A DNA stretch of 64,000 nt from Bacillus sp. MUM 116. Lineage in GTDB: Bacteria; Bacillota; Bacilli; Bacillales; Cytobacillaceae. The stretch is taken from contig NZ_MLYR01000008.1 in the NCBI RefSeq assembly GCF_001866655.1, forward strand, positions 34,368-98,367, read 5' to 3'. How positions within the stretch are numbered: the first letter of the stretch is position 1; each line of letters begins with the position of its first letter. Positions 17,627 through 26,603 of this stretch are shown here, piece after piece. The translations under genes were made by a program, and so were the position numbers. The notes beneath the pieces were generated by a model, which searched no databases, had not been told where the DNA came from, and was given only the letters and a program-made list of their open reading frames with translations.

Positions 17627-19120
17627 GTGAAGCAATTGGCAGAAAATGTAGAAAAATGGGCAGGGTTTAGAAAAAGATCCGAAAGAAGATTAAAAAAAGA
17701 TGATATTACGATTGTGGATACCGATTCGGCAAAAAAAGCGGTGATGGCTACTGCCCTGGGAAATGCGATGGAGTGGTTTGATTTTGGAATTTACTCCTAT
17801 TTGGCTGTGATAATAGGAAAGGTGTTTTTTTCAGGCGTGACCGGACCGCTCCAATTAGTATATTCTTTTGCCACTTTTGCTGTGGCGTTTCTTGTTCGTC
17901 CTCTTGGCGGGATGTTTTTTGGCATGTTGGGTGATAAGTTAGGACGAAAAAAGATATTAACCATCACTTTAGTGTTAATGTCTCTAGCTACTTTAAGTAT
18001 GGGTTTGATCCCGAGCTATGCAAAGATCGGAAATCTGGCTCCTATCCTTTTGCTTTTAGCGAGATTGGTTCAGGGGTTTTCCACAGGCGGTGAATATTCA
18101 GGTGCCATGACGTTCATCGTGGAATCTTCACCTGATAAAAAAAGAGGTTTTTTATCAAGCGGGTTAGAAGTGGGAACATTAGTAGGATATATTGCTGGGT
18201 CCGGTATCGTAACGATTCTTAGTTTTTGGCTTGGAGACGCTAAAATGCTGGATTGGGGATGGCGTATTCCATTCTTCATTGCTGCACCGATTGGTCTTAT
18301 TGGTCTTTATTTGAGAAATAATTTGGAGGAGACTCCTGTCTTTGAAGCAATGAATGAAGGGAAACAAAAAGAAAATGAAAAAGGATTAATCAAAAAAGTT
18401 TTTGTTTTTCATTGGCCGCAGATGCTTAAAGGGATTGTTTTAGTTTTATTTTTTAATGTGGTGGATTACATGTTGTTATCGTATATGCCATCTTATTTAA
18501 ATGTTGTCCTGGGTTATGGAGAAACAAAGGGGCTTTTGCTCATTCTAATTGTGATGTTTATCATGATTCCCATTGTTTTACTTATGGGTTATTTCAGTGA
18601 TCGGATTGGAAATAAACGCCTTATTTTAGGAGGTTTGATTGGATTAACTCTTCTGTCTATCCCTTCATTCAAGATGATTGGAACTGGGAATAATTTGACG
18701 GTTTTTTTTGGCCTGATGATATTAGCTATTCTTTTAGCTACCTTCGAAGCAACAATGCCGTCCATGCTGCCTTCCTTGTTTTTTACAGAAGTAAGATATG
18801 TTGCGCTGGCCATTACCTTTAATATTTCGGTTTCCTTATTTGGTGGAACAACTCCATTGGTTACAGCGTGGCTTATAAAAGTGACGGGAAACAAGATGCT
18901 TCCAGCTTATTATATTATGGCTGCTTGCTTAATTGGTATTGTCACCATGTTTTTTGTAAAGGAAACCACCGGGAAAGCGCTGCGGGGCTCAGCACCGGCA
19001 GTAGAGGAAAAACACGAAATTGCGGAAATTCTAGAGGATCCTCATGAGGCCCTGTGGTGGAAAGAGGAAAAAATAAATATTGAAGAAAAAATCGCCGAGT
19101 CGGAAAATGATAGCAAATAA
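17627..19120 (+). CDS. MFS transporter, ProP/metabolite-proton symporter type
   Basis: Twelve-helix MFS transporter of 497 residues. The motif ATALGNAMEWFDFGIYSYLA after a 40-residue charged N-terminal extension is typical of the ProP / metabolite:H+ symporter branch, and GDKLGRKK is the MFS loop signature. A charged C-terminal tail of about 50 residues follows the last helix. The GTG start at 17627 has AATAGGA about 6 nt upstream. It should import an osmolyte, carboxylate or similar compound. It is divergent from the cassette permease at 17.4 kb. It is followed by a terminator and appears monocistronic. Confidence 0.9.
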   Translation: MKQLAENVEKWAGFRKRSERRLKKDDITIVDTDSAKKAVMATALGNAMEWFDFGIYSYLAVIIGKVFFSGVTGPLQLVYSFATFAVAFLVRPLGGMFFGMLGDKLGRKKILTITLVLMSLATLSMGLIPSYAKIGNLAPILLLLARLVQGFSTGGEYSGAMTFIVESSPDKKRGFLSSGLEVGTLVGYIAGSGIVTILSFWLGDAKMLDWGWRIPFFIAAPIGLIGLYLRNNLEETPVFEAMNEGKQKENEKGLIKKVFVFHWPQMLKGIVLVLFFNVVDYMLLSYMPSYLNVVLGYGETKGLLLILIVMFIMIPIVLLMGYFSDRIGNKRLILGGLIGLTLLSIPSFKMIGTGNNLTVFFGLMILAILLATFEATMPSMLPSLFFTEVRYVALAITFNISVSLFGGTTPLVTAWLIKVTGNKMLPAYYIMAACLIGIVTMFFVKETTGKALRGSAPAVEEKHEIAEILEDPHEALWWKEEKINIEEKIAESENDSK

Positions 19121-19246
19121 GTCACCAGGCGAAATCAAAAATCTCTTACTTCAGAAATATTCATCACATTTTTTATAGTAGGTTGTGTCGCAAATCTTAT
19201 ATTAATATAAAATTTTGAAATCATACCAATTAGCAGCACGAAAAAC

Positions 19247-19277
19247 AGAGCCTTTCTATATATAGAGAGGCTCTTTA
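19247..19277 (+). terminator. Terminator after the MFS gene
   Basis: The long stem AGAGCCT-TCTATATATAGA-AGGCTCT is followed by TTTA. It lies about 125 bp after the MFS stop. No gene is seen in 19121-19246. Confidence 0.7.
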
Positions 19278-19426
19278 TTAGCGGTTACATCTATTATTTA
19301 ATGTTAATAAATGCGTATTTCTGCTTCTTAATTATTAATATATTTTTCAAGGATTTTGCCAAAGTCCTTGATTTGGTATTATTCTCTTACAAATAAGTTA
19401 TTAGTATATGCAGACGGAACCAGCAT

Positions 19427-19464
19427 AAAAACTCATTTGCATTTCATTATTGCGAATGAGTTTT
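19427..19464 (-). terminator. Terminator of the UvrA-like gene
   Basis: The AAAACTCATT / AATGAGTTTT stem is located 60 bp past the stop of the UvrA-like gene. Confidence 0.65.
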
Positions 19465-19523
19465 CTATCACTAACTGACATCTAGTTTTGCTTTAAAACA
19501 TGGCTTGTTTTAATCATTCTAAT

Positions 19524-22500
19524 TTAATTATTTTGCTCAAGGCATTGATACACCGCCATCATATCTCGTTTATTTAATTCACGAATGCGATTGAAAATGG
19601 GAATGTCTGTAACAGCTTCTGTATATAAGCTTTCATCAACGACATCCCTTACGGTTCCAGTTAACCATGTTTTTACTGGTATGTCTTCAACAAGTTCCTT
19701 AAGGCCCTCATCATTGATGCCACTCGCATAACAACTTACACATGGAATGGTTAATTTAAACACGCCATCATGCAGATTATCTTCTGATATCACTTTCTTT
19801 CCTTTACAGAATGGACATGGATGGTTTTTTTTCATTTTATTCATTTCGGTAACTAATTTTTTGTAACCAAATGCTTCATACACATATGTTAGTTTCTTGT
19901 ATTTTCCATTTGTGAAATACTTATCTATGATCGTTTCTCTTGTTTCATTGATAGTAGGAAAATCACAGATGGTCACTTGATTATTGATGCTAATGGATTC
20001 GATCTTGTCTTTGATGGTGTCCCAGAATGGTAAGACATTTTGTAAGACCATTTCATAACCTGTAAAGCTTGCTTGTTCTAATTCATACACTTTCAGGGCG
20101 ACTTGTGTTTTTCTAGGCAGTAAGGAGACATCTTCTGTCAAAATCATATCGCCGCCTACAATCGATTTCAATTTGACGAGTACGGGTAAATCCCCCACTA
20201 TTTTCAATACTTGGTCAATCGACCCATTGATTATTTCACGAATATCGGTGTCTCCAAATTTAAGTGGTTTATGGTGGTTTAAAACCGTGCCCTCACAAAT
20301 TGGGCATGTAATCATTTCTTTAGAAGCTTTCATTTGCTCTTTAATCACTGATTTTGAAACGACAATATACATACCAAGGATGGTATTAAAACCTACCCAT
20401 GTTCTACGTGCCTTGCCTTTCTTATCATAAAATGACTTTTCAAAATACCCGTACCAAAATATATGCTTTTCTTCATCTGACATCTCATTATAACTTTTCG
20501 TTAAGTCAAACCCGAGTTCATTCTTAATTTCTTCAAATAGAAATTCTAATTTGGGGTATTGATAAAATTTTAATACTTCCATAATTTCCGGATAGAATAA
20601 ACCATCCCAGAATGGAAGATTTTTGTCTTTAATCACAAGATCTTTATCAAATATTGCAATCTTAAGACGTCCCGAGCATGAAGGACAATGATTGTCCGGA
20701 GAAAAGAAATCAAAGCTTCTCGTATCTTTATTAGTCGGATGTGCCGCCACAATCTGGTTAATCACCCCACCCATTTCATATAGGAAACTATATTGACTAT
20801 ACAAATGTCTTTCAAGGTCAATGGCAATGACGGGTGCAATTTTTTTAGAATCGTATTCTCCATAAATCAAACGGGCCATTGAGGATAAGCTTTTTAAAAT
20901 ACCGCCCTTATAGACATTTTCTGCATTTTTATAATAGTCGATATGATTTTCTTTTAAATACGTAATACCATTTTGTGATTTGAGTGTGGACGAAATAGGC
21001 AATGGCAGCGCGACGTCTTCCCTATTTTTAGCCTCATAATATTTACGATGACTTACAACATCAAGATATGTGACAGGTTCGTTCTTTCTTCTTCCAAAAT
21101 CAACGATAAAATCAGAATTTTCCATCATATAGGCATTATGTTCAATCATCATGATGGAAACGGATTCATCTTGGAGAATGCCCCTGATACTATCCACGAA
21201 TTGATTTAAAATATTTTGTGATAAACCTTTTGAAGGCTCGTCAAAAATAAAAAGTGTATGAGGATTTCTAGAATTTGCAAACAGTTCCGAGACTAAATGC
21301 ACACATTGGAATTCACCAGTCGATAGTGTTTGCGTTTTTCTATTTAAAGTCAAATAACCTAGTCCTAGTTTGATCAATAAGCTCAATCGTCTATGGGCAA
21401 TATCTTCATTTGGAAGTTCATCAATGATATCTTCAATGGAGGAATCGAAAATATCATCGATTGTTTCACTATATTTTGTGATTTTCTTTTTAATATCTAG
21501 AAAAGTCGCAACCGTTGACCGGCTCGTAATCGATTGGTTTCGATCTTGTCCAACCATCACGAGTTTATCGTTTTTGTACCGTTTCTGAAAATCTTGGGCA
21601 ATACATTCGTTGACAAGTGTTGATTTACCACATCCAGACTCTCCGGTAATGGTTACAAGTCTATTTTTTGGTATTTTCATTTCAGCCATTTGAATATTAC
21701 GGCAATATAAATCATGAAATTGATAGTAATCTGTTGGCTCTTTCTCATTTCGTTCTAAGTGAACTGGTTTTGGACGCGGTGATTCATCCACGATTTTTCC
21801 GCCATATTTACCACTGCCAGGTCCAAAGAATACTTGGTCGTCAGTTGTATCGAGCACTGTGTCAGAATGGTCAATCAGCCAAATTTGATTCTTATAGCCT
21901 AATTGTTTGATTTGTTCTAAAATTTTTAGTAATGTTCCGTGATCAATCCCGACTGATATTTCATCAATGATAATGGCCGTATTTTCACTTACAGCCATGA
22001 ATTCTGCCAGGTAAGCCCGAGTTAATTCTCCACCTGACAATGTACCCATAATTCTGTTTAATGTTAGGTAACCTATATTCATATTAATAATGTTTTTAAG
22101 TAGATGCTGTTTTACTTCACTAATATGTAAATCTTTTGATAGCGAAAGAATCGTTTCAATACTTAAGTTGTTAATATCTGATATACTGTGCGGTTTACCA
22201 AATACATTGATTGTATATTGTTCTACTTCCTCGTTATAACGCCTTCCATCACACTTCGGACATTGTACATTTTGGTTCGTACCACGGCCTTTACACTTAG
22301 GACACCAGCCTAATTCATTATTAAATGAAAAGACTTCTGGTGAAAGATTGTATTTTTCAGCGAGTCGCTCGCGAATCTCTGTAAATACGCCAGTATGCGT
22401 GCCAATGGTTGAACGTGGATTGGAAGAAATGGATGATCTTCCGAGAAAAAGTACTAAAGGCATCTCTTCCATCTTGATGGCACTGAAATTAGTTTCCATA

Positions 22501-22694
22501 ATATTAGGAAATAAATACTGATATTCAGCCTTTGGTAATAAGGAAACGAGACGCTTCTTGGATTCTTCCCCAATGGTTTGACAAAATGTGGTTTTACCAG
22601 ACCCGGACAAACCAGCAATTCCGAGCGTCTGATCTTCCGGCAATAGGCAATCTAAACGGTTAATATTGTTGGCAATTAATTGATTTATTTTCAT
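19524..22694 (-). CDS. UvrA-like tandem ABC ATPase with extra C-terminal zinc-finger module
   Basis: Protein of 1056 residues related to the UvrA DNA-damage ATPase but not canonical. The first ABC unit has Walker A GLSGSGKTT (28-36), a zinc motif of two CPKC pairs (131-148), signature LSGGEL (219-224) and Walker B around 241-247. The second has Walker A GESGCGKST (351-359), signature LSTGEF (457-462) and Walker B LFIFDEPSKG (481-490). A further 500 residues contain CPSC (670), CPIC (797), CPFC and CVSC pairs. The part around FDKDLVIKDKNLPFWDG resembles the UvrA insertion region, which in UvrA lies inside the first ABC unit. Standalone UvrA paralogues often give drug or DNA-lesion resistance (family knowledge). 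It stands alone. Confidence 0.85.
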   Translation of the reverse strand: MKINQLIANNINRLDCLLPEDQTLGIAGLSGSGKTTFCQTIGEESKKRLVSLLPKAEYQYLFPNIMETNFSAIKMEEMPLVLFLGRSSISSNPRSTIGTHTGVFTEIRERLAEKYNLSPEVFSFNNELGWCPKCKGRGTNQNVQCPKCDGRRYNEEVEQYTINVFGKPHSISDINNLSIETILSLSKDLHISEVKQHLLKNIINMNIGYLTLNRIMGTLSGGELTRAYLAEFMAVSENTAIIIDEISVGIDHGTLLKILEQIKQLGYKNQIWLIDHSDTVLDTTDDQVFFGPGSGKYGGKIVDESPRPKPVHLERNEKEPTDYYQFHDLYCRNIQMAEMKIPKNRLVTITGESGCGKSTLVNECIAQDFQKRYKNDKLVMVGQDRNQSITSRSTVATFLDIKKKITKYSETIDDIFDSSIEDIIDELPNEDIAHRRLSLLIKLGLGYLTLNRKTQTLSTGEFQCVHLVSELFANSRNPHTLFIFDEPSKGLSQNILNQFVDSIRGILQDESVSIMMIEHNAYMMENSDFIVDFGRRKNEPVTYLDVVSHRKYYEAKNREDVALPLPISSTLKSQNGITYLKENHIDYYKNAENVYKGGILKSLSSMARLIYGEYDSKKIAPVIAIDLERHLYSQYSFLYEMGGVINQIVAAHPTNKDTRSFDFFSPDNHCPSCSGRLKIAIFDKDLVIKDKNLPFWDGLFYPEIMEVLKFYQYPKLEFLFEEIKNELGFDLTKSYNEMSDEEKHIFWYGYFEKSFYDKKGKARRTWVGFNTILGMYIVVSKSVIKEQMKASKEMITCPICEGTVLNHHKPLKFGDTDIREIINGSIDQVLKIVGDLPVLVKLKSIVGGDMILTEDVSLLPRKTQVALKVYELEQASFTGYEMVLQNVLPFWDTIKDKIESISINNQVTICDFPTINETRETIIDKYFTNGKYKKLTYVYEAFGYKKLVTEMNKMKKNHPCPFCKGKKVISEDNLHDGVFKLTIPCVSCYASGINDEGLKELVEDIPVKTWLTGTVRDVVDESLYTEAVTDIPIFNRIRELNKRDMMAVYQCLEQNN

Positions 22695-22796
22695 ATTAAT
22701 ATCCTCCCCATCCTATAAATCTAGTATTGCCATGTTAGCACAACTTCAAATGAATTTGCCTAAGTTTTTTCGAATCAATATTTGTACTAAAAAAGC

Positions 22797-22831
22797 AAAC
22801 GGCTCAGTCGTGTGCTGAGCCGTTTCTTTTT
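22797..22831. terminator. Strong hairpin in the leader of the UvrA-like gene
   Basis: The 11-bp stem AAACGGCTCAG / CTGAGCCGTTT has T tracts on both strands. No gene ends next to it. It lies about 100 bp upstream of the UvrA-like start (minus) and 150 bp upstream of the YaiI-type gene (plus). It is either a terminator left by a lost gene or an attenuator in a leader. Confidence 0.6.
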
Positions 22832-22976
22832 CCTATAGAGTAGCTTAAAACTAAAACTTCAGAGATTTGTTCTTATATTTCTCCTAATACTTTTTTAGGT
22901 AATATATCTTTATCGTTTGACAAAAGCTAAATCTGCCATTATCATCAACACGAACTTATTTACGGGAGAGATAAAG

Positions 22977-23417
22977 ATGAAAATTTATGTTGATGCAGAT
23001 GCTTGTCCGGTAAAAGATATTATTATCTCTGAAGGCACGACTGCTGAAATTCCTGTTATCCTTGTTACTAGCTTTTCTCATTTTTCTAATGCGGAACAAC
23101 CAAAAGGAGTGGAGACCATTTATGTTGATTCCGGGGCAGATGCTGCGGATTATCGGATTATGAAGTTAGCAGAAAAAGGAGATATAATCGTTACGCAAGA
23201 TTATGGTCTTGCTTCGCTAGGTTTAGCAAAAGGGTGTACGGTACTTCACCAAAATGGGTATAGTTATACAAATGAAAACATTGACCAATTATTACAAACA
23301 CGATATTTGAGTGCAATGGCTCGAAAAAGCGGAAAGCGTACAAAGGGACCAAAACCATTTACATCAGAAGATAGGGAGAAATTTAGGGGGCTTTTTAAAA
23401 GGGTGATTTCACATTAA
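22977..23417 (+). CDS. yqxD: YaiI/YqxD-family protein (DUF188)
   Basis: Small cytoplasmic protein of 146 residues of the UPF0178/DUF188 family, which has a NYN/PIN-like nuclease fold. Acidic residues in [16 protein letters not shown] and the [15 protein letters not shown] motif (here VTQDYGL) are conserved, as is the basic tail [11 protein letters not shown]. Function is not established; a nuclease role is suspected from the fold. ATG 22977 is used because GGGAGAG precedes it by 6 nt. The length fits the family (about 150). It stands alone and ends 50 bp before the convergent amidohydrolase. Confidence 0.88.
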   Translation: MKIYVDADACPVKDIIISEGTTAEIPVILVTSFSHFSNAEQPKGVETIYVDSGADAADYRIMKLAEKGDIIVTQDYGLASLGLAKGCTVLHQNGYSYTNENIDQLLQTRYLSAMARKSGKRTKGPKPFTSEDREKFRGLFKRVISH

Positions 23418-23468
23418 AAAAGAACCGCCCATTTCTAAGGCCCCCTAATTTCCAGGAAACTTATTAAG

Positions 23469-25106
23469 TTAATTTTCTATTAATGAATTTGTATGATTGA
23501 AAACAACGTTTCCATCAACAATCGTTAATTGTACCTTTGTATTTGGTATTTCTTCCTCGGGAATTTCAAAAAGATTTCGCTCCAAGACGACAATATCAGC
23601 CAGCTTCCCCACTTCCAATGTTCCTAATTCATGTTCTCTAAATGAGCCGTATGCAGATCCGATCGTATAAGCCTTTAGTGCTTCGGCAAGAGTAATCCGT
23701 TCATCCGGATGCCATACTGTTACTCCGCTGCTGTCAATTCTCGTTACGGCACGATAGATTTGTAGAAGCGGATTCAGGATATCAATGGGGAAATCGGTCC
23801 CAAATGCCAAATTCGCACCGGTTTTTTTCAATGTATTAATAGAAAATACATGCTTTTCTCGTTCAGGACCAATTCGGTCGGTATAAACACCTCGTTCAGA
23901 CATCGCAAAGTGATCCGGCTGCATCGAAGCAGTAACACCCAGCTCCTTAAACCGAGGGATATCATTAGGATGAATCACCTCTACATGCTCAACGGAATGA
24001 CGTGAATCCCGCTTGCCGTTAATCTTTTGTGCTTCTTCATAGGAATCGAGTGCCAAGCGAATGGCTCCATCTCCAATTGCATGAAAACGAATGCTGAAGC
24101 CTTCTTTATCTGCCTCAACGACCCATTTTTTAAACGTTTCGGGAGAGTGAGACGTCTCACCACGTGTTTCTGGTTGATCCGCATAAGGCTCTAATAAATA
24201 AGCAGTACGAGCGGTAATCACTCCATCAATAAATTGTTTCAGTCCTGACATACGGAGTTTATCCGATTGATACGTATCTCTTAATTGTTTGGCACGCTCT
24301 AAATCACCATTTAAGGCTGGCCATAAATGAAGACGTGCTGTTAATTCCCCATTATCTTCAAATTCTTTGAAAAGGTCATAATCATTAAGAATTTCCATTG
24401 CCTCTGTCGCAAATAAGTCGTGAACAGCCGTTATTCCTAAACTAGCGGCATGAACCAGGAAATTCGAGAAAAGTTCTCTCTTTTCTTCCTTTGTAAAGTC
24501 ATATGCGTGGCAGATGACCGCATCCATCGCTTTTTCATATAAAAGCCCATCGGGTTCTCCATTTTCGTATTTACTGATTACACCGTAAGGAGGGTTCTCT
24601 GTATCACGATGAATATTCGCAATCTCTAACGCTTTGGAATTCACCCACGCATAATGCCCTTCTGCATGAAACATAAGTGCCGGCCGGTCTGGGAGAATCC
24701 GATCCAGAGAGAAACGAGTTGGTAATTGCTGTGTATCCCAGTACCCAGCATCCCATGCTGCGCCCATTACCCATTGATTTTCTGGATTTGCTTCGGCGAA
24801 TTCCTGAATCATTTCCAGTGCTTCAGCTTCTGAACGTGCCTCGAATAAATTGACACTGTTAAGGGAAACTGCACCATCCATAGCGTGAAGGTGGAAATCA
24901 TGAAATCCCGGCATAATCAATTGGTCTTTATATTGATAGACTTTTGTATTTTCACCTAAATACGATTTCATTTGCTCATCAGAACCAATTGCAATGATTT
25001 TATTGTCTTTAATCGCAATTGACGCGGGTTCAGGCTTGTCCGATAGTCCTGTAAATACAGCATTACTAGAAATTATTACATCAGCAAGTTGTTGAATCAT
25101 GATCAA
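23469..25106 (-). CDS. YtcJ-type amidohydrolase, cassette copy 2
   Basis: Amidohydrolase of 545 residues, a close paralogue of the genes at 14.4 and 26.6 kb. All metal and active-site segments are intact: MPGFHDFHLH, GLKQFIDGVI, FHAIGDGAIRLALD, HSVEHVEVI and GTDFPIDILNP. It begins 33 nt after the stop of the cassette-2 permease and should act on the compound that permease imports. Differences from copy 1 are scattered over the whole length, so the duplication is not very recent and substrate preferences may have diverged. Confidence 0.9.
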   Translation of the reverse strand: MIMIQQLADVIISSNAVFTGLSDKPEPASIAIKDNKIIAIGSDEQMKSYLGENTKVYQYKDQLIMPGFHDFHLHAMDGAVSLNSVNLFEARSEAEALEMIQEFAEANPENQWVMGAAWDAGYWDTQQLPTRFSLDRILPDRPALMFHAEGHYAWVNSKALEIANIHRDTENPPYGVISKYENGEPDGLLYEKAMDAVICHAYDFTKEEKRELFSNFLVHAASLGITAVHDLFATEAMEILNDYDLFKEFEDNGELTARLHLWPALNGDLERAKQLRDTYQSDKLRMSGLKQFIDGVITARTAYLLEPYADQPETRGETSHSPETFKKWVVEADKEGFSIRFHAIGDGAIRLALDSYEEAQKINGKRDSRHSVEHVEVIHPNDIPRFKELGVTASMQPDHFAMSERGVYTDRIGPEREKHVFSINTLKKTGANLAFGTDFPIDILNPLLQIYRAVTRIDSSGVTVWHPDERITLAEALKAYTIGSAYGSFREHELGTLEVGKLADIVVLERNLFEIPEEEIPNTKVQLTIVDGNVVFNHTNSLIEN

Positions 25107-25139
25107 TCAATCCTTTTAACTATATTTTTTACTCTATTA

Positions 25140-26486
25140 TCATTGAGCCTCTTCAAATCCCAGCTTAGGAGGAGGCAGTCTAAACATTTTTGTAATATTT
25201 AAAAGGTAAATAAATCCTAACACAAGCCAAACCCCACCCAGTATAAGTGAATGAATGTCTAATTTAAACCAAAATAATCCTGTAAGCGAAGCACCGATTA
25301 ACGGAAAAATAAAGTACCGAATGGTCCCAGTTAAAGATCTTTGTTTTTCTCGAATATAAAAGTGAGAAATAACAGAAAGATTCACGAAGGTAAAAGCAAA
25401 AAATGCACCAAAATTGATGAGAGATACGGCAGATGTAAGACTTAAGAAAAGTGCACTAAACGCAATGCCTCCAATAATTAAAATGTTGTAAACGGGTGTA
25501 CGATACTTAGGTGAAAGATACCCAAATATTTTAGCAGGAAGTACATGTTCACGGCCCATTGCATATAAAATCCGGGATGCACTTGTCCCTGATGCAATGG
25601 CTGATGCAAAGCTTGAAACGATTCCTTCCGCAAGAATATAACTCATTAAAAAGTTTCCCCCTACCCGCATGGCAATTTCCATATAAGCTGCTTCCGGATT
25701 TTTAAATGAATGATAGTCCGGCCAGACGAGCTGTAAAAAATAGGAACCAACAATATATAATCCCCCGCCAATGAGTGTAATAAGAAAAATTGCCCTAGGT
25801 ATATTCTTTTGAGGGTTTTTCGCTTCTTCAGAAAGGGTTGTTACCGCATCAAATCCTAAAAAAGAAAAGCATAAAACAGGGATCATGGACATCGTGTTCG
25901 AAAGATTTATATGTGAATCAATAAATGGAAGCGCCGAAAAGAGTGTTCCTGCTCCAAGACCATTTAGAAGACCCTTAATCGAAAACACGGTAAAAAGCGT
26001 GAATGTTCCGAACTGAAGGAACAAAATAGCTGTATTAAACTTTGCTGCTACCGTGATACCAAGTATATTTACAACTGTTATCGTCATAATAAAGACAATG
26101 ATCCATACATACATAGGAATCGATGGGAAATAGGCCTTCATGGCGATTCCTAACAATAAAGAACTAATCATTGGACTAAATACATAATCCAATAATATCG
26201 CCCATCCTACAAGAAAACCAATATGAGGACTAAGGGATTTTTGGGTAAACGTATAGGCAGCACCCGCATTTGGAAAGGCCTTTACCAACTGCGCATAGCT
26301 GTAGGCAGTAAATAGCATAATGATTAACGCAACAAAGTAAGCCGTCGAAAGCATCCCGTTCGTGCTATGAACAGCTACTCCATAAGTTGAAAACAGAGTC
26401 GTTGGACACATAAAGGACAGCCCAAAAAACACAAGATATTTTAATGAAAGAGAACGCTTTAGCGTGGGCGAGCTTGTTTGATTCAT
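25140..26486 (-). CDS. APC permease, cassette copy 2
   Basis: Permease of 448 residues with the same helix pattern as the other cassette copies (SLKYLVFFGLSFMCPTTLFS at helix 1; CFSFLGFDAVTTLSEEAK centrally; tail ITKMFRLPPPKLGFEEAQ). It is the most diverged of the three cassette permeases in the loops. It lies downstream of amidohydrolase copy 3 and has its own control region (117 bp) containing an inverted repeat, so it is probably expressed independently of cassette 3. Confidence 0.9.
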   Translation of the reverse strand: MNQTSSPTLKRSLSLKYLVFFGLSFMCPTTLFSTYGVAVHSTNGMLSTAYFVALIIMLFTAYSYAQLVKAFPNAGAAYTFTQKSLSPHIGFLVGWAILLDYVFSPMISSLLLGIAMKAYFPSIPMYVWIIVFIMTITVVNILGITVAAKFNTAILFLQFGTFTLFTVFSIKGLLNGLGAGTLFSALPFIDSHINLSNTMSMIPVLCFSFLGFDAVTTLSEEAKNPQKNIPRAIFLITLIGGGLYIVGSYFLQLVWPDYHSFKNPEAAYMEIAMRVGGNFLMSYILAEGIVSSFASAIASGTSASRILYAMGREHVLPAKIFGYLSPKYRTPVYNILIIGGIAFSALFLSLTSAVSLINFGAFFAFTFVNLSVISHFYIREKQRSLTGTIRYFIFPLIGASLTGLFWFKLDIHSLILGGVWLVLGFIYLLNITKMFRLPPPKLGFEEAQ

Positions 26487-26534
26487 AGATCATCCTCCTT
26501 ACGCAGGTTCTTATTGTTTTAGGATTCGCGGATA

Positions 26535-26552
26535 AAGTGTATCTTTACACTT
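26535..26552 (-). promoter_or_regulatory. Candidate operator of cassette 2
   Basis: The inverted repeat AAGTGTA-N4-TACACTT lies between TTGTGA and TATCCG on the minus strand, 50 bp before the permease start. It resembles the dyad-in-spacer plan of the other permease promoters, though the spacing here is nearer 17 bp. Its sequence is unrelated to the ACCGGT operator. Confidence 0.45.
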
Positions 26553-26603
26553 CACAATGACTGTTTTAATAGAATTTGTTCTTTTAAAAGCAACAAAACA
26601 ACC

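Noticed and set aside
22917..22976. Upstream TTG start extending the YaiI-type protein by 20 residues
   Set aside because: The family begins at [11 protein letters not shown], and the ribosome site lies just before that ATG.
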